Source: Gonocerus acuteangulatus
Taxonomy: Eukaryota; Arthropoda; Insecta; Hemiptera; Coreidae
Direction of reading: 5' to 3'
Assembly (NCBI GenBank): GCA_946811695.1
Contig: OX328130.1
Location: 71,953,232-72,017,231 of the forward strand
Length of the DNA: 64,000 nucleotides
The translations under genes and the position numbers were made by a program. The notes under the pieces are model-generated. The model worked only from the letters and a program-made list of their open reading frames with translations. It was not told the DNA's origin and did not search any database. Shown here piece after piece: positions 22,180 to 33,013 of the stretch; positions within the stretch are counted from its first letter, which is position 1; each line of letters opens with the position of its first letter.

Positions 22180-22810
22180 TATCGCCTCAGATATATTGGC
22201 ACGCAACCAATTTCTTTCCAACCTCATAAAATCCCTTGTCAAAAAAGTAAAATCCCAACCTTCCAACACTGTCTCTCCCAATTCTTCCCTAACTCCCAGT
22301 TCCCAAATGTTCCGATCTCTACCATTTACACCTGGACTGACTGATAAACTTACAAAGACAATAAAAAAATCCTACCCTTCCCTAAATTTTGGTTTGAAAA
22401 CTACCAACAAACTCAAAACCCTCTACACCAAACTCAAAGATCCAATCCCTTTTGAACAAACCACCCGTTGTGTTTACCAAGTCCCTTGCCAAACCCCTTC
22501 CTGTAATGGTGTATACATAGGAGAAACCATAAATGACATTCACTCACGTCTTACACAACATAAACTAACCATCACTAATAAAGAAATAGATAAATCTGCA
22601 CTTGCAAAACACGCCATTACACAAAAACACACTTTTAACTTCGACGACACGAAAATTCTTTCTACACAACGAAACAAAAAAAGACTACAGATCTCGGAAT
22701 GTGTACACATAAACTTAAACAAAAACAATATAAACTACAAAACTGACCAACAAGGCATTTCTCCTATGTACGCTAATATTTTCCAAATACTCTCCCGACC
22801 TCCCACCTAG
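22180..22810 (+). pseudogene. PLE C-terminal fragment with GIY-YIG domain
   Basis: About 210 codons homologous to the C-terminus of the PLE protein, including CVYQVPC, GVYIGET and the RLTQHKL region, ending at the same stop context. The reverse transcriptase is absent because of 5' truncation. Open upstream codons back to 22061 belong to flanking DNA. Confidence 0.85.
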
Positions 22811-23285
22811 TATTTTCCCCTGCCCCTTGTGTATCCTTCCATTAACACCTCTTTCTCCTTTCCTGTCATAAACATGCCTTTTGATCCTTACCGACATTTC
22901 TCCCACCAACTGCTGTTTTCAGCTACATATACTCCAGTAGATTCCTTTTTCCTTAGACAATGGTTACTTAATTGCCTACCTTCGTCTTCCTCTGCCGCTC
23001 GGCATTTCCATTGGTATGTAGTATCTTATTTTCTTTGTAAAATTAATTAATGTTACTATTAGCTACTATATTTGTCATTGGTATGTAGTTTCTTATTTCT
23101 TTGTAAAATCAATTAATGTTACTAATTACTATTAAAATCAATTATTGTACCTATTTACTTTTTCATTCTACTCATTCTATGAATTTAAGACGATATGTTC
23201 TTTTATAAGTTAATTGTATCTATAGTTCTGTTACCTATCACAATTATAATGTTTTTTGTTTTTGTATTAATTTCTTTTTTTTGTC

Positions 23286-23332
23286 ATTTTAGCTGACGAA
23301 GGCTACCAATGAGTAGCCGAAACGTCCGAAAT
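23286..23332 (+). ncRNA. Hammerhead-ribozyme-like motif, third PLE copy
   Basis: Same core (CTGACGA at 23293-23299), stems and ACGT-C as at 21584-21630; sequence unchanged despite substitutions elsewhere in this copy. Confidence 0.5.
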
Positions 23333-23434
23333 ATAGATTTTTTTAAAACAAAATCATATTGAGGTTTCCTTAGCCGAATCCCAACCATTCCATCTTTACT
23401 TATCACCTCGACGGCTAACTATCTAATCATCATG

Positions 23435-23446
23435 ATCTTTTAAACC
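23435..23446. repeat. Target-site duplication (right) of third PLE copy
   Basis: ATCTTTTAAACC, matching 22168-22179. Confidence 0.85.
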
Positions 23447-24059
23447 GTTAGAGATATCGCAAATCGCAAGGGACCTAAGTTGTAGCTCTCAACGAAAACA
23501 TCCAGATACCTTACTTGTTTTATTATTTTATTTTATTTTTTAAATTGATTTGTTTACAGGATTAAACCTATACAGATACAGTTGGAAGAAAATCATGACC
23601 AAATTATACAGTTAATTACAATTCGGGAACTTGGGAGAATCAGAAAAATGTAGTTAAGACGATACTTCGCCTTGTTTCTCTGGTTAGCCTTTAGTTCTCT
23701 CACAGTTTCAAGTTAAAGTGAATAGCACCATCATCTATGAAACATTCAACGATTCCGATGGGTGAATCCCAGTTCTGAAAGTCCCCTCCTAGTATTGTTT
23801 TACCCAAAAATCACTCGTATAAATCAAAATTAAGGCATTGAATTTACATTGCATACGCTATCCTCAAGCACTTCTAGAACTTTGACTTCGATTTTCCAAC
23901 ATCCGGAATTCGTGATTCGCCCTTTCCCTCCCAAAGTCCTGGAATTATATTAATAAATTTTAAAATAATCATAGAAAGTGATACTGAACACTATGGACTT
24001 GTCCCTACCTGTGGTAGGTCTTCCGTAGCTAAGGATAAATTTATGTATATGTAATAAAG
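23447..24059. other. Intergenic or decayed PLE sequence, no gene seen
   Basis: No open frame with a domain. The right part precedes a PLE-type 3' motif, so some of it may be decayed PLE sequence. Confidence 0.4.
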
Positions 24060-24060
24060 T

Positions 24061-24102
24061 TGCTCCTGAAGAGGCGTCAAGGGACGCGAAACATGTAGAG
24101 CA
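24061..24102 (+). ncRNA. Hammerhead-ribozyme-like motif, second PLE family
   Basis: Stem I TGCTC (24061-24065) pairs perfectly with GAGCA (24098-24102). Core CTGAAGA (24066-24072), one extra G, stem II GCGTC (24074-24078) with GACGC (24083-24087), GAAA (24088-24091). Self-complementary ACATGT (24091-24096) is followed by A in the cleavage position. The minus-strand motif at 46488-46529 is a diverged relative with compensatory changes in both stems, which supports a conserved RNA fold. Only this motif and its downstream flank (shared phrase GACCTTCCGCCTA) remain of the element. Confidence 0.6.
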
Positions 24103-24275
24103 TAGACTAAAGCATATAATGTGAAGTTGGCGAGTTTTATATAAGCATGACCTTCCGCCTATTCAAATAATATATTGAAGGAAAAAAGGGTCACAATTTT
24201 ATAATATAGTATGACGGGAACATTGATATAATAAACTGCAAAAAATTATACAGTAGTGTTAATTTTGATGATATA

Positions 24276-24692
24276 TCTACATATATAAAAATCACGTGTC
24301 TGTCTGTTTTTCTGTTTGTTTGTTCCTTATACAAATCTACACCGTTTGACCGATTTTGACGAAACTTGGAATAATGGTAGGTCTTGATACGAGAAATCTC
24401 CTAGGCTAGGTCAAAAAAATCTACCAGCTGTCTGTCTGTATGTTTGTCCCTTATACAAATCCACACCGTTCGTCCGATTTTGACTAAACTCGGTACACAT
24501 GTAAGTCTTGATACGGGGCGTGTTATAGGTTAGGTTAAAGTCGTCTAGGACTCACAGTTGGGAGGCCACGGGTTCATAACAGTTACAGATTCGTGTTATT
24601 AGATTTTAATAATACTTATGTGGTTTCTAATTTATTTAGGCTTTTCTATATGCAGAAAGTAGGTGTAGCATGGCACGCCGGGTAACGGCTAG
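24276..24692 (+). mobile_element. Helitron-like non-autonomous element
   Basis: Starts TCTACATATATAAAAATCAC after A and ends GCCGGGTAACGGCTAG before T. Same family as 885-1673, with two internal repeat units. No coding sequence. Confidence 0.65.
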
Positions 24693-24744
24693 TTAGCAAT
24701 AAAAAAACCACATATCTGCCATGAAGAAGCTCGGGCATATATAT

Positions 24745-24751
24745 GTATACG

Positions 24752-24815
<64 letters not shown>

Positions 24816-24821
24816 TATAAA

Positions 24822-24867
<46 letters not shown>

Positions 24868-24882
24868 ATATATATATATAAA
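24745..24882. repeat. (TA)n microsatellite
   Basis: Long TA tract with short interruptions (AAAATT near 24807). Confidence 0.9.
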
Positions 24883-25337
24883 GGCCGTTTATTTTGTGCT
24901 ACACGTTCCAATACACAATGTATATGACATTTTTTTTATATAATTTTGTCATAATTTGTTTTAGATATAGTACATTAATGATTTAACATTAAATAGTTAA
25001 TAACTAGAATTAAATTCCTAGAAAATAAATATACATAAAATAAATATAATTTTATATACTTGTATAATTATTTAATTTTTTTTTTGTTTACATTTTTTTG
25101 TTATTTCAATCGTTTTTGGAGGGATCGATCGTCTTTAGAGTAAGGCAGGCTCTCTTACAAAACTCTCTGAAGCTTGAATAGTTTTTTATATTCTTTTGAA
25201 TTGTTTTTCTCTCTTCTATGAGTAACTTACATTTGTATATAAGGTGCTGTGTGTTGTGGTGTTCTGATGTTGCAAGGGCATGCCGAGTTGTTAGTTATAT
25301 TTGTGTAAGTATGTGTTTATCGTTCCATGTCCAGTTA

Positions 25338-25412
<75 letters not shown>
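25338..25412. repeat. (TA)n(CA)n microsatellite
   Basis: TA tract running into CACACACACA. Confidence 0.9.
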
Positions 25413-25414
<2 letters not shown>

Positions 25415-25784
25415 TAGTCAGCTATATCTGTTTGTTCACTGTTGAGTCCTGTGATTTTCTACATTCAGGTTTTCATCTGGTACCCTTGATCCATTAGTGG
25501 TTCCATACATGAGCCTTCCCCTACTCCCGAAGCAGCCATCACCCACCCCTTCAGATTAAGACAGTCCTTCGCCGTCTGTTGCTCGAGGCGAGGGCGGTAG
25601 TCGAGTGGTAGATATTAGGGTAGGGCAGGATTACTAGAGTGCCGTATGTACTTGAGGAGAGAACATCTACATAGGGGAGATGAGGACACTTCAACAACCA
25701 ATAATACTCTCTCAAAGGCAATCTTCTCACAATCTCAGATGAAGCAATACCACATATGTATGTATGTGTGTGTGTGTACATGTT

Positions 25785-25838
<54 letters not shown>

Positions 25839-26212
25839 CAAGAAAACTTTATTTAATGAAATAATAAAGTGGGCTGCCCAACTTTATTGGGTTGCTGGAG
25901 ACACAGCATGCTCATCATTCCTGGAGGCATTCATTTATTTCTTGATCTTGTTATTTGTTCTGTTTTTTTTTTGTTTTTTTTTCCAAAAGTTCGTGGCCAT
26001 TAGACGCGCCAAACAATACAAATTGTTCTTCTAATAAAAAAAAAAACAAAACAAAAAAAACAAAAAAAAAAACAACAAAAACATTAGAGACAGCGGAGTC
26101 TAAGGAACGACGTTTGTTGCATATATATAAAAAAAAAGGAATGATGTCCGTTAGTGACCATAAATATGTTGGCTCATTATGCCTAGCGAGTCAATATCTA
26201 TTGACACAAATA
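25413..26212. other. Segment without recognisable gene; (TA)n at 25788-25834
   Basis: Holds a second TA tract (25788-25834) and a poly-A/poly-T-rich patch (25960-26090). Open frames here cross the microsatellite and look fortuitous. Confidence 0.45.
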
Positions 26213-26257
26213 TATATATATAACACAAATATATATATATATATATTATATATATTA

Positions 26258-26272
26258 TAATGCCGTATTAAC

Positions 26273-26325
<53 letters not shown>

Positions 26326-26345
26326 TGTTAATACGGCATTCTCCA
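26258..26345. repeat. (TA)n tract between inverted 15-bp arms
   Basis: Left arm AATGCCGTATTAACA and right arm TGTTAATACGGCATT flank a pure TA tract. The right arm is the 3' terminal part of the adjacent PLE remnant, so the left arm is an inverted scrap of the same terminus. Confidence 0.8.
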
Positions 26346-26360
26346 GCGGTCAATTTATTT

Positions 26361-26402
26361 GCGTAATATTTCGCAGAAATCACATTCTGCTTCTTCAGAC
26401 GG
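26361..26402 (-). ncRNA. Hammerhead-ribozyme-like motif, third PLE family
   Basis: On the minus strand: stem I CGT (26399-26401) with ACG (26362-26364), core CTGAAGA (26392-26398), one extra A, stem II GCAGAA (26385-26390) with TTCTGC (26373-26378), GAAA (26369-26372). Self-complementary ATAT is followed by T in the cleavage position. It lies downstream of a GIY-YIG coding remnant on the same strand, the same relative position as in the other PLEs. Confidence 0.5.
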
Positions 26403-26447
26403 TCTATGTCTTTAAATTTTTTTGTATACTTGTTATTTTTTAATAAC

Positions 26448-27160
26448 CTATATGTTCGATTGATCATATTGCCATATGGCAAGTTTCAGGTGTGCATTGT
26501 TGTACCGAGGCCTGTTGACACAGCGTAGAGCCGGACTGCTTTGAGACTGTTCTACGTCTTGCTTCTTTGCGCTTGCTTGTATTTTCCTATGGCTTCCTTC
26601 AATAGTTCTGAGAACGGGTTTCCATGTAGGCTGTAGAATGACACCTTCATCTCTGTTCAGAGTCTTAGGTTGCTTGAATATTTCCACAGCCTCTCTTACT
26701 AGCCTTCTTTGACGATTGTCTTCTTTGGCTAAGACTCTGGCTTCGTCAAAAAGCATTTGCCCGGGACATTCTTCACCATGTCTTGCAACGGCAGACGTTT
26801 TTGTGCGTCTCAGACGATAGTCAGCGCAATGATGGCCTATTCTAGTGGCTACTTTCTTCCACGTCTGTCCTACGTAGACTGTCCCACAGTCGCAAGGGAG
26901 AAGATAAACGCCTTTGTCGTACAGCCTCTGTTTATCTTTTGCCGATCCTAGCCAGTCGCCTATTTTATCCAAAGGTCGAAAAGTGACGTCTACTCCTCGA
27001 CTTATGAACAGTCTGCCTATCTTCTCACTTATCCCTCGGACGTATGGCAGCGATACTCTGTGACCCAGTCCTTCTTTTTGTGTCTCAACAATTTCTTTTT
27101 GTTTTTTCTTTTTAATACGACTGACTGCTCTATCTACTTCCCTTGTTGCATAGAATATAT
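26448..27160 (-). pseudogene. PLE C-terminal fragment with GIY-YIG endonuclease
   Basis: Open minus-strand frame ending at 26448. It holds SLPYVRGISEKIGRLF, a PLE-type linker, then DKIGDWLGSAKDKQRLY, then the GIY-YIG nuclease with GVYLLPCDCGTVYVGQT and a conserved ATRIGHH region. The frame continues upstream of the first Met (26972) through IKKKKQKEIVETQ to about 27157, where a (TA)n tract cuts it off. The reverse transcriptase is missing. It differs strongly from the 16-23 kb family, so it represents another PLE lineage. A hammerhead-like motif follows downstream. Confidence 0.75.
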
Positions 27161-27165
27161 ATATG

Positions 27166-27166
27166 T

Positions 27167-27225
<59 letters not shown>
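27166..27225. repeat. (TA)n microsatellite
   Basis: TA tract directly 5' of a SINE; another TA tract lies directly 3' of the same SINE (27543-27581). Confidence 0.9.
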
Positions 27226-27228
<3 letters not shown>

Positions 27229-27230
27229 AC

Positions 27231-27543
27231 GGGGCGAGGTTAGCGCAGTGGACTAATATCCTGGAGTACCTGAGTTTCAATCCGGGCAAGAATTAAAGAT
27301 TTTTTCTTCTAGTTTCTTCGTTCATCAATTGGCCGTCGCTAGGCCAAGCCAGCCTTTAAATCATTTATTAATGGGTACCTTGCTAAGGACTCTAGCTAGT
27401 CGAAACAGAAATCAGGCGGTCGGAGCATAGTTATCATAGCAGACCATACTATCTTCTAGTGTGCCGTATGATCATGATATAGATACCTCTATAGTATCTG
27501 CCCCTAAGGGCCCGCGTGGCCTGTTACGGACTGATTAATGATT
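27231..27543 (+). mobile_element. tRNA-derived SINE, family S
   Basis: The head reads GGCGAGGTTAGCGCAGTGG, an RNA polymerase III A-box-like region, followed by a B-box-like GAGTTTCAATCC. The body contains ATTTATTAATGGGTACC, AATCAGGCGG, then GTGCCGTATGATCATG, and ends with GGCCTGTTACGGACTGAT. At least five other copies in the window share this order. It sits inside a (TA)n tract that appears on both sides. Confidence 0.7.
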
Positions 27544-27545
27544 AT

Positions 27546-27579
<34 letters not shown>

Positions 27580-28389
27580 TTATGGAACACTTTGGCAAAA
27601 AAGAATTTTCGAATAAAACCTACAGATATCCATGGGGCTTTCTGAGTTTTACCAATTTTTCAGCAATAGAGCAAGTGCTATAAAATATTGCCTTACTCTT
27701 CTCTTAAAACTTTGAATGTCTACATGGCGTGAATACGTATCAGAACTAGAAGTGGAAACGCAATATTACAGCAGATTCCGACATGTAATTAGATATAAAA
27801 AAATGTTTGTCTAAATGCGATTGAATATTCTATCGAATTATTAGTGGTATCATTCGACTGAAAAAAAAAAAATACTTAAAAAATTATACCAAAATCAGAG
27901 AGATTCAAGTGCCTACAGGTTCTTCTACTCAAAATCCAGCGTTTGGCGTTATGATCTACAGATTCAAGTGCCTACAGGTTCTTACTCAAAATCCAGCGTT
28001 GGCGTTATGATCTATAGATTTTAATTCCTCCTAAGAGCTTATTGCAGCTGCTAAATTGTCCCAGTATCCCTTGAAATTAGTTCTCCTAAATTGAGCAACT
28101 GTTGTTGATGGATAGTACAAAGACTCAACAGGTTGTGTCGATGATGAAATCCTGCTGAAATTCTGAGCAGCGGCTAATCCTCAGGACAAGGGCTATATCA
28201 TTAATCCCCTTCTATTGGGGATTTAGCTGGCTATCTTCCTATATTTAAACCTCCTCCCCTCCAATCTTCTTCCTACAAAATAATAAAAGCAGTTGACCTA
28301 GTTGTGGAATTCCTAAAAAAGGCGCTACTATATCTCATGATATCATATGTGTAATAATAATTAAATATTAACTATTATTGAACACACAC

Positions 28390-28436
<47 letters not shown>

Positions 28437-28520
28437 ATACACACAGGTGTGTGTGTATGTATGTGTTGCGTATGCGTATATACGTGTGCTAGTTTAGTTA
28501 GTATTAGTATTAATTATTAG
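27544..28520. other. No gene; tandem 57-58 bp duplication and (TA)n
   Basis: A segment starting AGATTCAAGTGCCTACAGG at 27901 is repeated once at 27959 with small indels. TA tract at 28396-28428 with CA/GT borders. Nothing else seen. Confidence 0.5.
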
Positions 28521-28830
28521 TAGTATTAGCTCAGTGGTAGAGCACTGGACTAATATGCTGGAAGATCTGAATTCAAATTCAAGCGCTTTAAAGATTTTTA
28601 TCTTCGGGTGTGTTTGTTTGTGGTTTGGATTCGGGGTCCCAACCGTCTCTAGGCCAATACAGCCTTTTCTTAATTTATTAATGGGTACCTGCAAAGGGGG
28701 AAAATCAGGCGGGCCGGAGCTTAGTACTGACCACACTATCTCCCCTAGTATGCCGTATGGTCAAGAATCAGTACGTCTATAGTATCTGCCACTCTGGGGC
28801 CTTTTGGCCCCTAGCTAGGGGCTGATTTTT
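28521..28830 (+). mobile_element. tRNA-derived SINE, family S
   Basis: The head TTAGCTCAGTGGTAGAGCAC is a clear A box. Same body as 27231-27543 (ATGGGTACCTGC, AATCAGGCGG, ATGCCGTATGGTCAAG) and the same tail. Confidence 0.7.
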
Positions 28831-29886
28831 TTCTTTTTAGCGTGGTTTCCTCCCTCCCTCCGTCTGGATTTTCAGTTTGGGTATTCTGAAACGATTAATT
28901 CAGTTGAAACTTGTCCCAGACCGTTTGGAGTTAAGGAAGTATTCGAAATAAAATATTGCATAAACAGGCATGACAATTTTTGTGATTTTCTAATCTCGAA
29001 AACGGTTCGGAAATCGTGGTAAGTGGAAGTTGACCATTCGAAAGCATACTAAATTCTTAAAAAGATAGGTTCGGGTGTAAGCGCTTAAATCTTCAAAATT
29101 GTTAGTATTATTCTTTTCAACTGGGTTCTGTCGCTGTTTACTTAACGTTATAATTGTTTTTTTTTTTTTTAATAACATTTAATAGTAAAATTAGTATTTA
29201 TATATGAAAATGAGAAACGTATAGGTAATAGTGTTGCCCATTGTATTTTGTTGTGGCGTCTTAAATTCTTCCTTCTCTTTGAGATGTCATTTTATATTTT
29301 CACAAAAGATAAAAACATACCATTAACTGTTCCTACTCCTTTGCTCATGACACTAGGGAATGAACGGAACCGCGCTAAGATGACGCAGTTCCTGCGAGGT
29401 CGGACTTTTGATATTGGATTATAAGTAGGTAATAAGCTTTTAGCGGACAATAGAAGCACATATGTGGTTGTATAGAATAACGGGGGTTTTCCGCCAATAT
29501 TTCTATCCGCTTGCTGTGTGCAAACTGCTTAAGTGGACCCTTGAATAGAACCCACTCTTGTTGTTGAGAGTGCAAACACCCAGGAAGGCACGTACGTCAC
29601 TCCCTGAAGAAAGAGTTCCCCTCCAGTCTTACTGACTCCGGACCATATGTTGGGGTGGACTCGAGCACACGTGGCAGGAAGTCCGTTTTCTCAGCCTTAT
29701 TGCTCGGGGCAGCTTAGGGGGGACAAAAACTCGCTACTGCGCGAACAAGGAACGAAATTAGAGCGGAAATTCTCGTAGTCGCGGACGTACACCAGATTGT
29801 CTCATCTTGTGTGACTATTGAAGCCTTTGAAGTATGGCTGGCTTTTAGAGGGCAAAAAATCCGCTAACGGCGTTTTTTAATGAGCA
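28831..29886. other. Intergenic segment, no gene seen
   Basis: Unique sequence. Short open frames lack recognisable domains. Confidence 0.4.
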
Positions 29887-30313
29887 CTAGCTGTTACCCA
29901 GTGTGCCATGCTACACCTACTTTCTGTCTATGACTCTCCCCGTATCAAGATCTACTTGATACCTAGTTGTCTATACCCAGTTACGAAAATCGGTCAAACG
30001 ATGTGAGTTTGTTTTAGTTCAATAATGATGCCGGCAGAGACCATCACAACAGCACTTCATCTAACAGCCGACAGAGGCCAGACAATCTGAATGGCTCAGT
30101 GTAGCCAATTTTTCTTGAACAAAACTTTTGACCTTTTGACCAAATTTTGAAATTTGACTATTTTGACCTAGCCTAGGAGATTTCTCGTATCAAGACCTAC
30201 CTGTGTGCCAAGTTTGGTCAATATCGGTCAAACGGTGTAGATTTGTATAAGGAACAAACAAATAAATAAATAAACAGATAAACAGACAGATGCGTGATTT
30301 ATATATATATAGA
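29887..30313 (-). mobile_element. Helitron-like non-autonomous element
   Basis: On the minus strand it starts TCTATATATATATAAATCAC and ends CTAG, with A and T flanks. Its 3' end reads CACTGGGTAACAGCTAG, the variant that was multiplied in the array at 47859-48238. Confidence 0.6.
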
Positions 30314-31151
30314 TTAATTCGTTTATCGTGCCCCTGTTGAGGCCCGGTGGCGGTGATAAGACCCCGCTAGGGGTAATGCTTTTTGTTACAAAAAAGAAAA
30401 GCCACCAGTTAAAAGTGACCGATTTTCAAAATGTTTTTGAAAGCTTAGATGCCTTAGTTTTTTTTTTAATGGACTTTACAAAAATTTGAAAAATGTTAAT
30501 TTTTTTGTCCTTTACAAAATTATTATGCAAAAACTATTAAACCCATTAAAACGAAATTTAGTGGGCTGTTTTATTATATAATGAACATTGTTTTCCTAGA
30601 ATATGAAGAACCTGAATGCATTTTAAGGCGCAAAATCAAGGTCATTTCAAGGGCAAATATGTTTATTTTGCAAAAAGTGAATCTGTAGCGAAAAGCTAAT
30701 TTTTGCAAAATAGACAAATTTCTCCTTGAAATAACATCTGAAGCGATCTTGCGCCATTGGGGTGAAACAGACCTCGGATTCGAATTCTGCGTCCCTCAAA
30801 ACCATGGAAGCTCTAGTTATTTCTTCTTAAATTACTTCATAAGAAAGACCTTCGAATTTCCTTAAACCTGATTGCTGGAGTGACACGGACTCCGGATTGG
30901 ATTCAGCGTGTCAAAATACATAAAAATATATGTATGGTGACTTTAAAAAATACCACCTTTTTATTTTGTGTGCCTGTGTTATTGTTTGCTACAAAAGAAA
31001 AAATACTGTAATAGTAAAAAAAAAATGTTAGCAATGTATTATTAAATCAAATGACTACAGTGCCTCAAAAATTGAATACATACACATTTATAACTACATA
31101 AAAAAATCCTTAAAATTGAGAGGGTCATTAATTTATGATTAATATAATAAT
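30314..31151. other. Intergenic segment, no gene seen
   Basis: Unique AT-rich sequence. Confidence 0.4.
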
Positions 31152-31161
31152 AATAGTAATT

Positions 31162-31341
31162 GGGGTCTCCCGTGGTCTAATGGCTAGTGCCTTGGATTCA
31201 TAAGCGGGAGATGGTGGGTTCGATTCCCAACCTCCGGCAGGAATTTTATCATCCCACGGCTCGCTGGTAAAATTCCTCGCTACACCCTGGATGTCGGCGC
31301 TAATGACCTAGATGTAGATGCGCCGTAAAAAAAGAAAAAAA
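31162..31341 (+). mobile_element. Intact tRNA-derived SINE with 10-bp TSD
   Basis: A tRNA-like head (GGGGTCTCCCGTGGTCTAAT, with A box GTGGTCTAATGG and B box GGTTCGATTCCC) is followed by a body with the inverted words GGAATTTTA and TAAAATTCC, the tail GGCGCTAATGACCTAGATG and an A-rich end. The direct repeat AATAGTAATT flanks it at 31152-31161 and 31342-31351. The tail is shared with the SINE at 6486-6665. The pattern is reminiscent of SINE superfamilies with conserved 3' domains, but I cannot confirm which. Confidence 0.85.
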
Positions 31342-31527
31342 AATAGTAATTATATTACATATTGAGTTAAGGTATGTGAATTTGGTACAAATTTAATAAT
31401 TTGTAAGAAATGTATTTATTTTCTTTTATTTTTAGTTTAAACTTTATTATTTCTCATAGTATTATTATTCAATTATGTAAATAGAATATATGTTTATCTG
31501 TCTGTGTCTATGAATATATTATTAACA

Positions 31528-32340
31528 CTAGCTGTTACCCGGCGTGCCATGCTACACCTGCTTTTTGCATATAGAAAAGCCTAAATAAATTAAAAACCAA
31601 ATAAGTATTATTAAAATCTAATAACACGAATCTGTAACTGTTTCGAACCCGTGACCTCCCAACTGTGAGTCCTAGACGACTTTGACATAACCTATAGCCC
31701 CCCCCCCCCGTATCAAGACATACATGTATGCCAAGTTTGGTAAAAATCGGCCTAACGGTGAGGATTTTTAATAATAAAAAAAAATATACAGAAAACAGCT
31801 GGTAGACGTTTTTGACCTGGCCTATGACAATCCCCTGATCAAGACCAACCTGTGTGCCCAGTTTGATCACAATCTGTGTAACGGTGTGGATTTGTATAAA
31901 GAACAAACGTACAGACAGACAGCTGGTAGAGGTTTTTGACCTTGCTTACGGCACTCTCCAGATTAGGATCTACCTGTGTACCGAGTTTCGTCAAAATCGG
32001 ACGAACGGTGTGGATTTGTATAAGGGACAAACATACAGACAGGCAGCTATAAGACGTTTTTGACTTAGCCTACGACAATCCTCAGATTAAGATCTACATG
32101 TGTACCGAGCTTAGTCAAAATCGGACGAACGGTGTGGAGACGGTACCGAGTTTGGATTTGTATAAGGCACAAACATACAGACAGACAGCTGGTAGATTTT
32201 TTTGACCTAGCCTAGGAGATTTCCCGTATCAAGACCTACCTGTGTGCCAAGTTTGGTCCAAATCGGTCAAACGGTGTGGATTTGTATAAGGAACAAACAA
32301 ACAGAAAAACAGACAGACACGTGATTTTTATATATATAGA
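31528..32340 (-). mobile_element. Helitron-like non-autonomous element, long copy
   Basis: Both ends as in 885-1673, in the same orientation and with similar internal repeat number (five or so units containing GGTGTGGATTTGTATAA). A and T flanks are present. No coding sequence. Confidence 0.65.
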
Positions 32341-32444
32341 TAGGTCTGAAAAACATTCTATAAGGCCAACTCCTTGTAATGGGGAAACCTTTTATGCAAT
32401 AAATAAATAAAAAAAATTAAATTAAATGACTATGAGAAGGAAAT

Positions 32445-33013
32445 AATATCTATCTGTTAACTGTAGTCTTTATCTTAGTATATGTAAAGACAATTATATA
32501 TAATATCTATCTGTTAACTGTAGTCTTTATCTTAGTATATGTAAAGACAATTATATATAATATCTATCTGTTAACTGTAGTCTTTATCTTAGTATATGTA
32601 AAGACAATTATATATAATATCTATCTGTTAACTGTAGTCTTTATCTTAGTATATGTAAAGACAATTATATATAATATCTATCTGTTAGCTGTAGTCTTTA
32701 TCTTAGTATATGTAAAGACAATTATATATAATATCTATCTGTTAACTGTAGTCTTTATCTTAGTATATGTAAAGACAATTATATATAATATCTATCTGTT
32801 AACTGTAGTCTTTATCTTAGTATATGTAAAGACAATTATATATAATATCTATCTGTTAGCTGTAGTCTTTATCTTAGTATATGTAAAGACAATTATATAT
32901 AATATCAATCTGTTAACTGTAGTCTTTATCTTAGTATATGTAAAGACAATTATATATAATATCTATCTGTTAACTGTAGTCTTTATCTTAGTATATGTAA
33001 AGACAATTATACA
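32445..33013. repeat. 57-bp minisatellite, 10 copies
   Basis: Units of exactly 57 bp beginning AATATCTATCTGTTAACTG. Each contains the dyad GTCTTTA and TAAAGAC around CTTAGTATATG, so it can form a hairpin. Variation is nearly absent (AACTG or AGCTG). Confidence 0.95.

Larger units (their letters stand above)
22180..23434 (+). mobile_element. Penelope-like element, 5'-truncated third copy
   Basis: Same family as the 16-21.7 kb pair but starting downstream of the reverse-transcriptase core, at the codons for IASDILARNQF. It has a complete 3' UTR with hammerhead-like motif and the same 3' end (TAACTATCTAATCAT). Flanked by a 12-bp direct repeat, so this is a simple 5'-truncated insertion. It shows more substitutions than the pair and small deletions in the 3' UTR, so it is older. 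Confidence 0.9.

Noticed and set aside
24693..27296. Tyr/Ile-rich small proteins
   Set aside because: They are translations of (TA)n tracts and have no coding evidence.
31162..31241. Functional tRNA gene
   Set aside because: The tRNA-like head is part of a SINE with an A-rich tail and a 10-bp target-site duplication.
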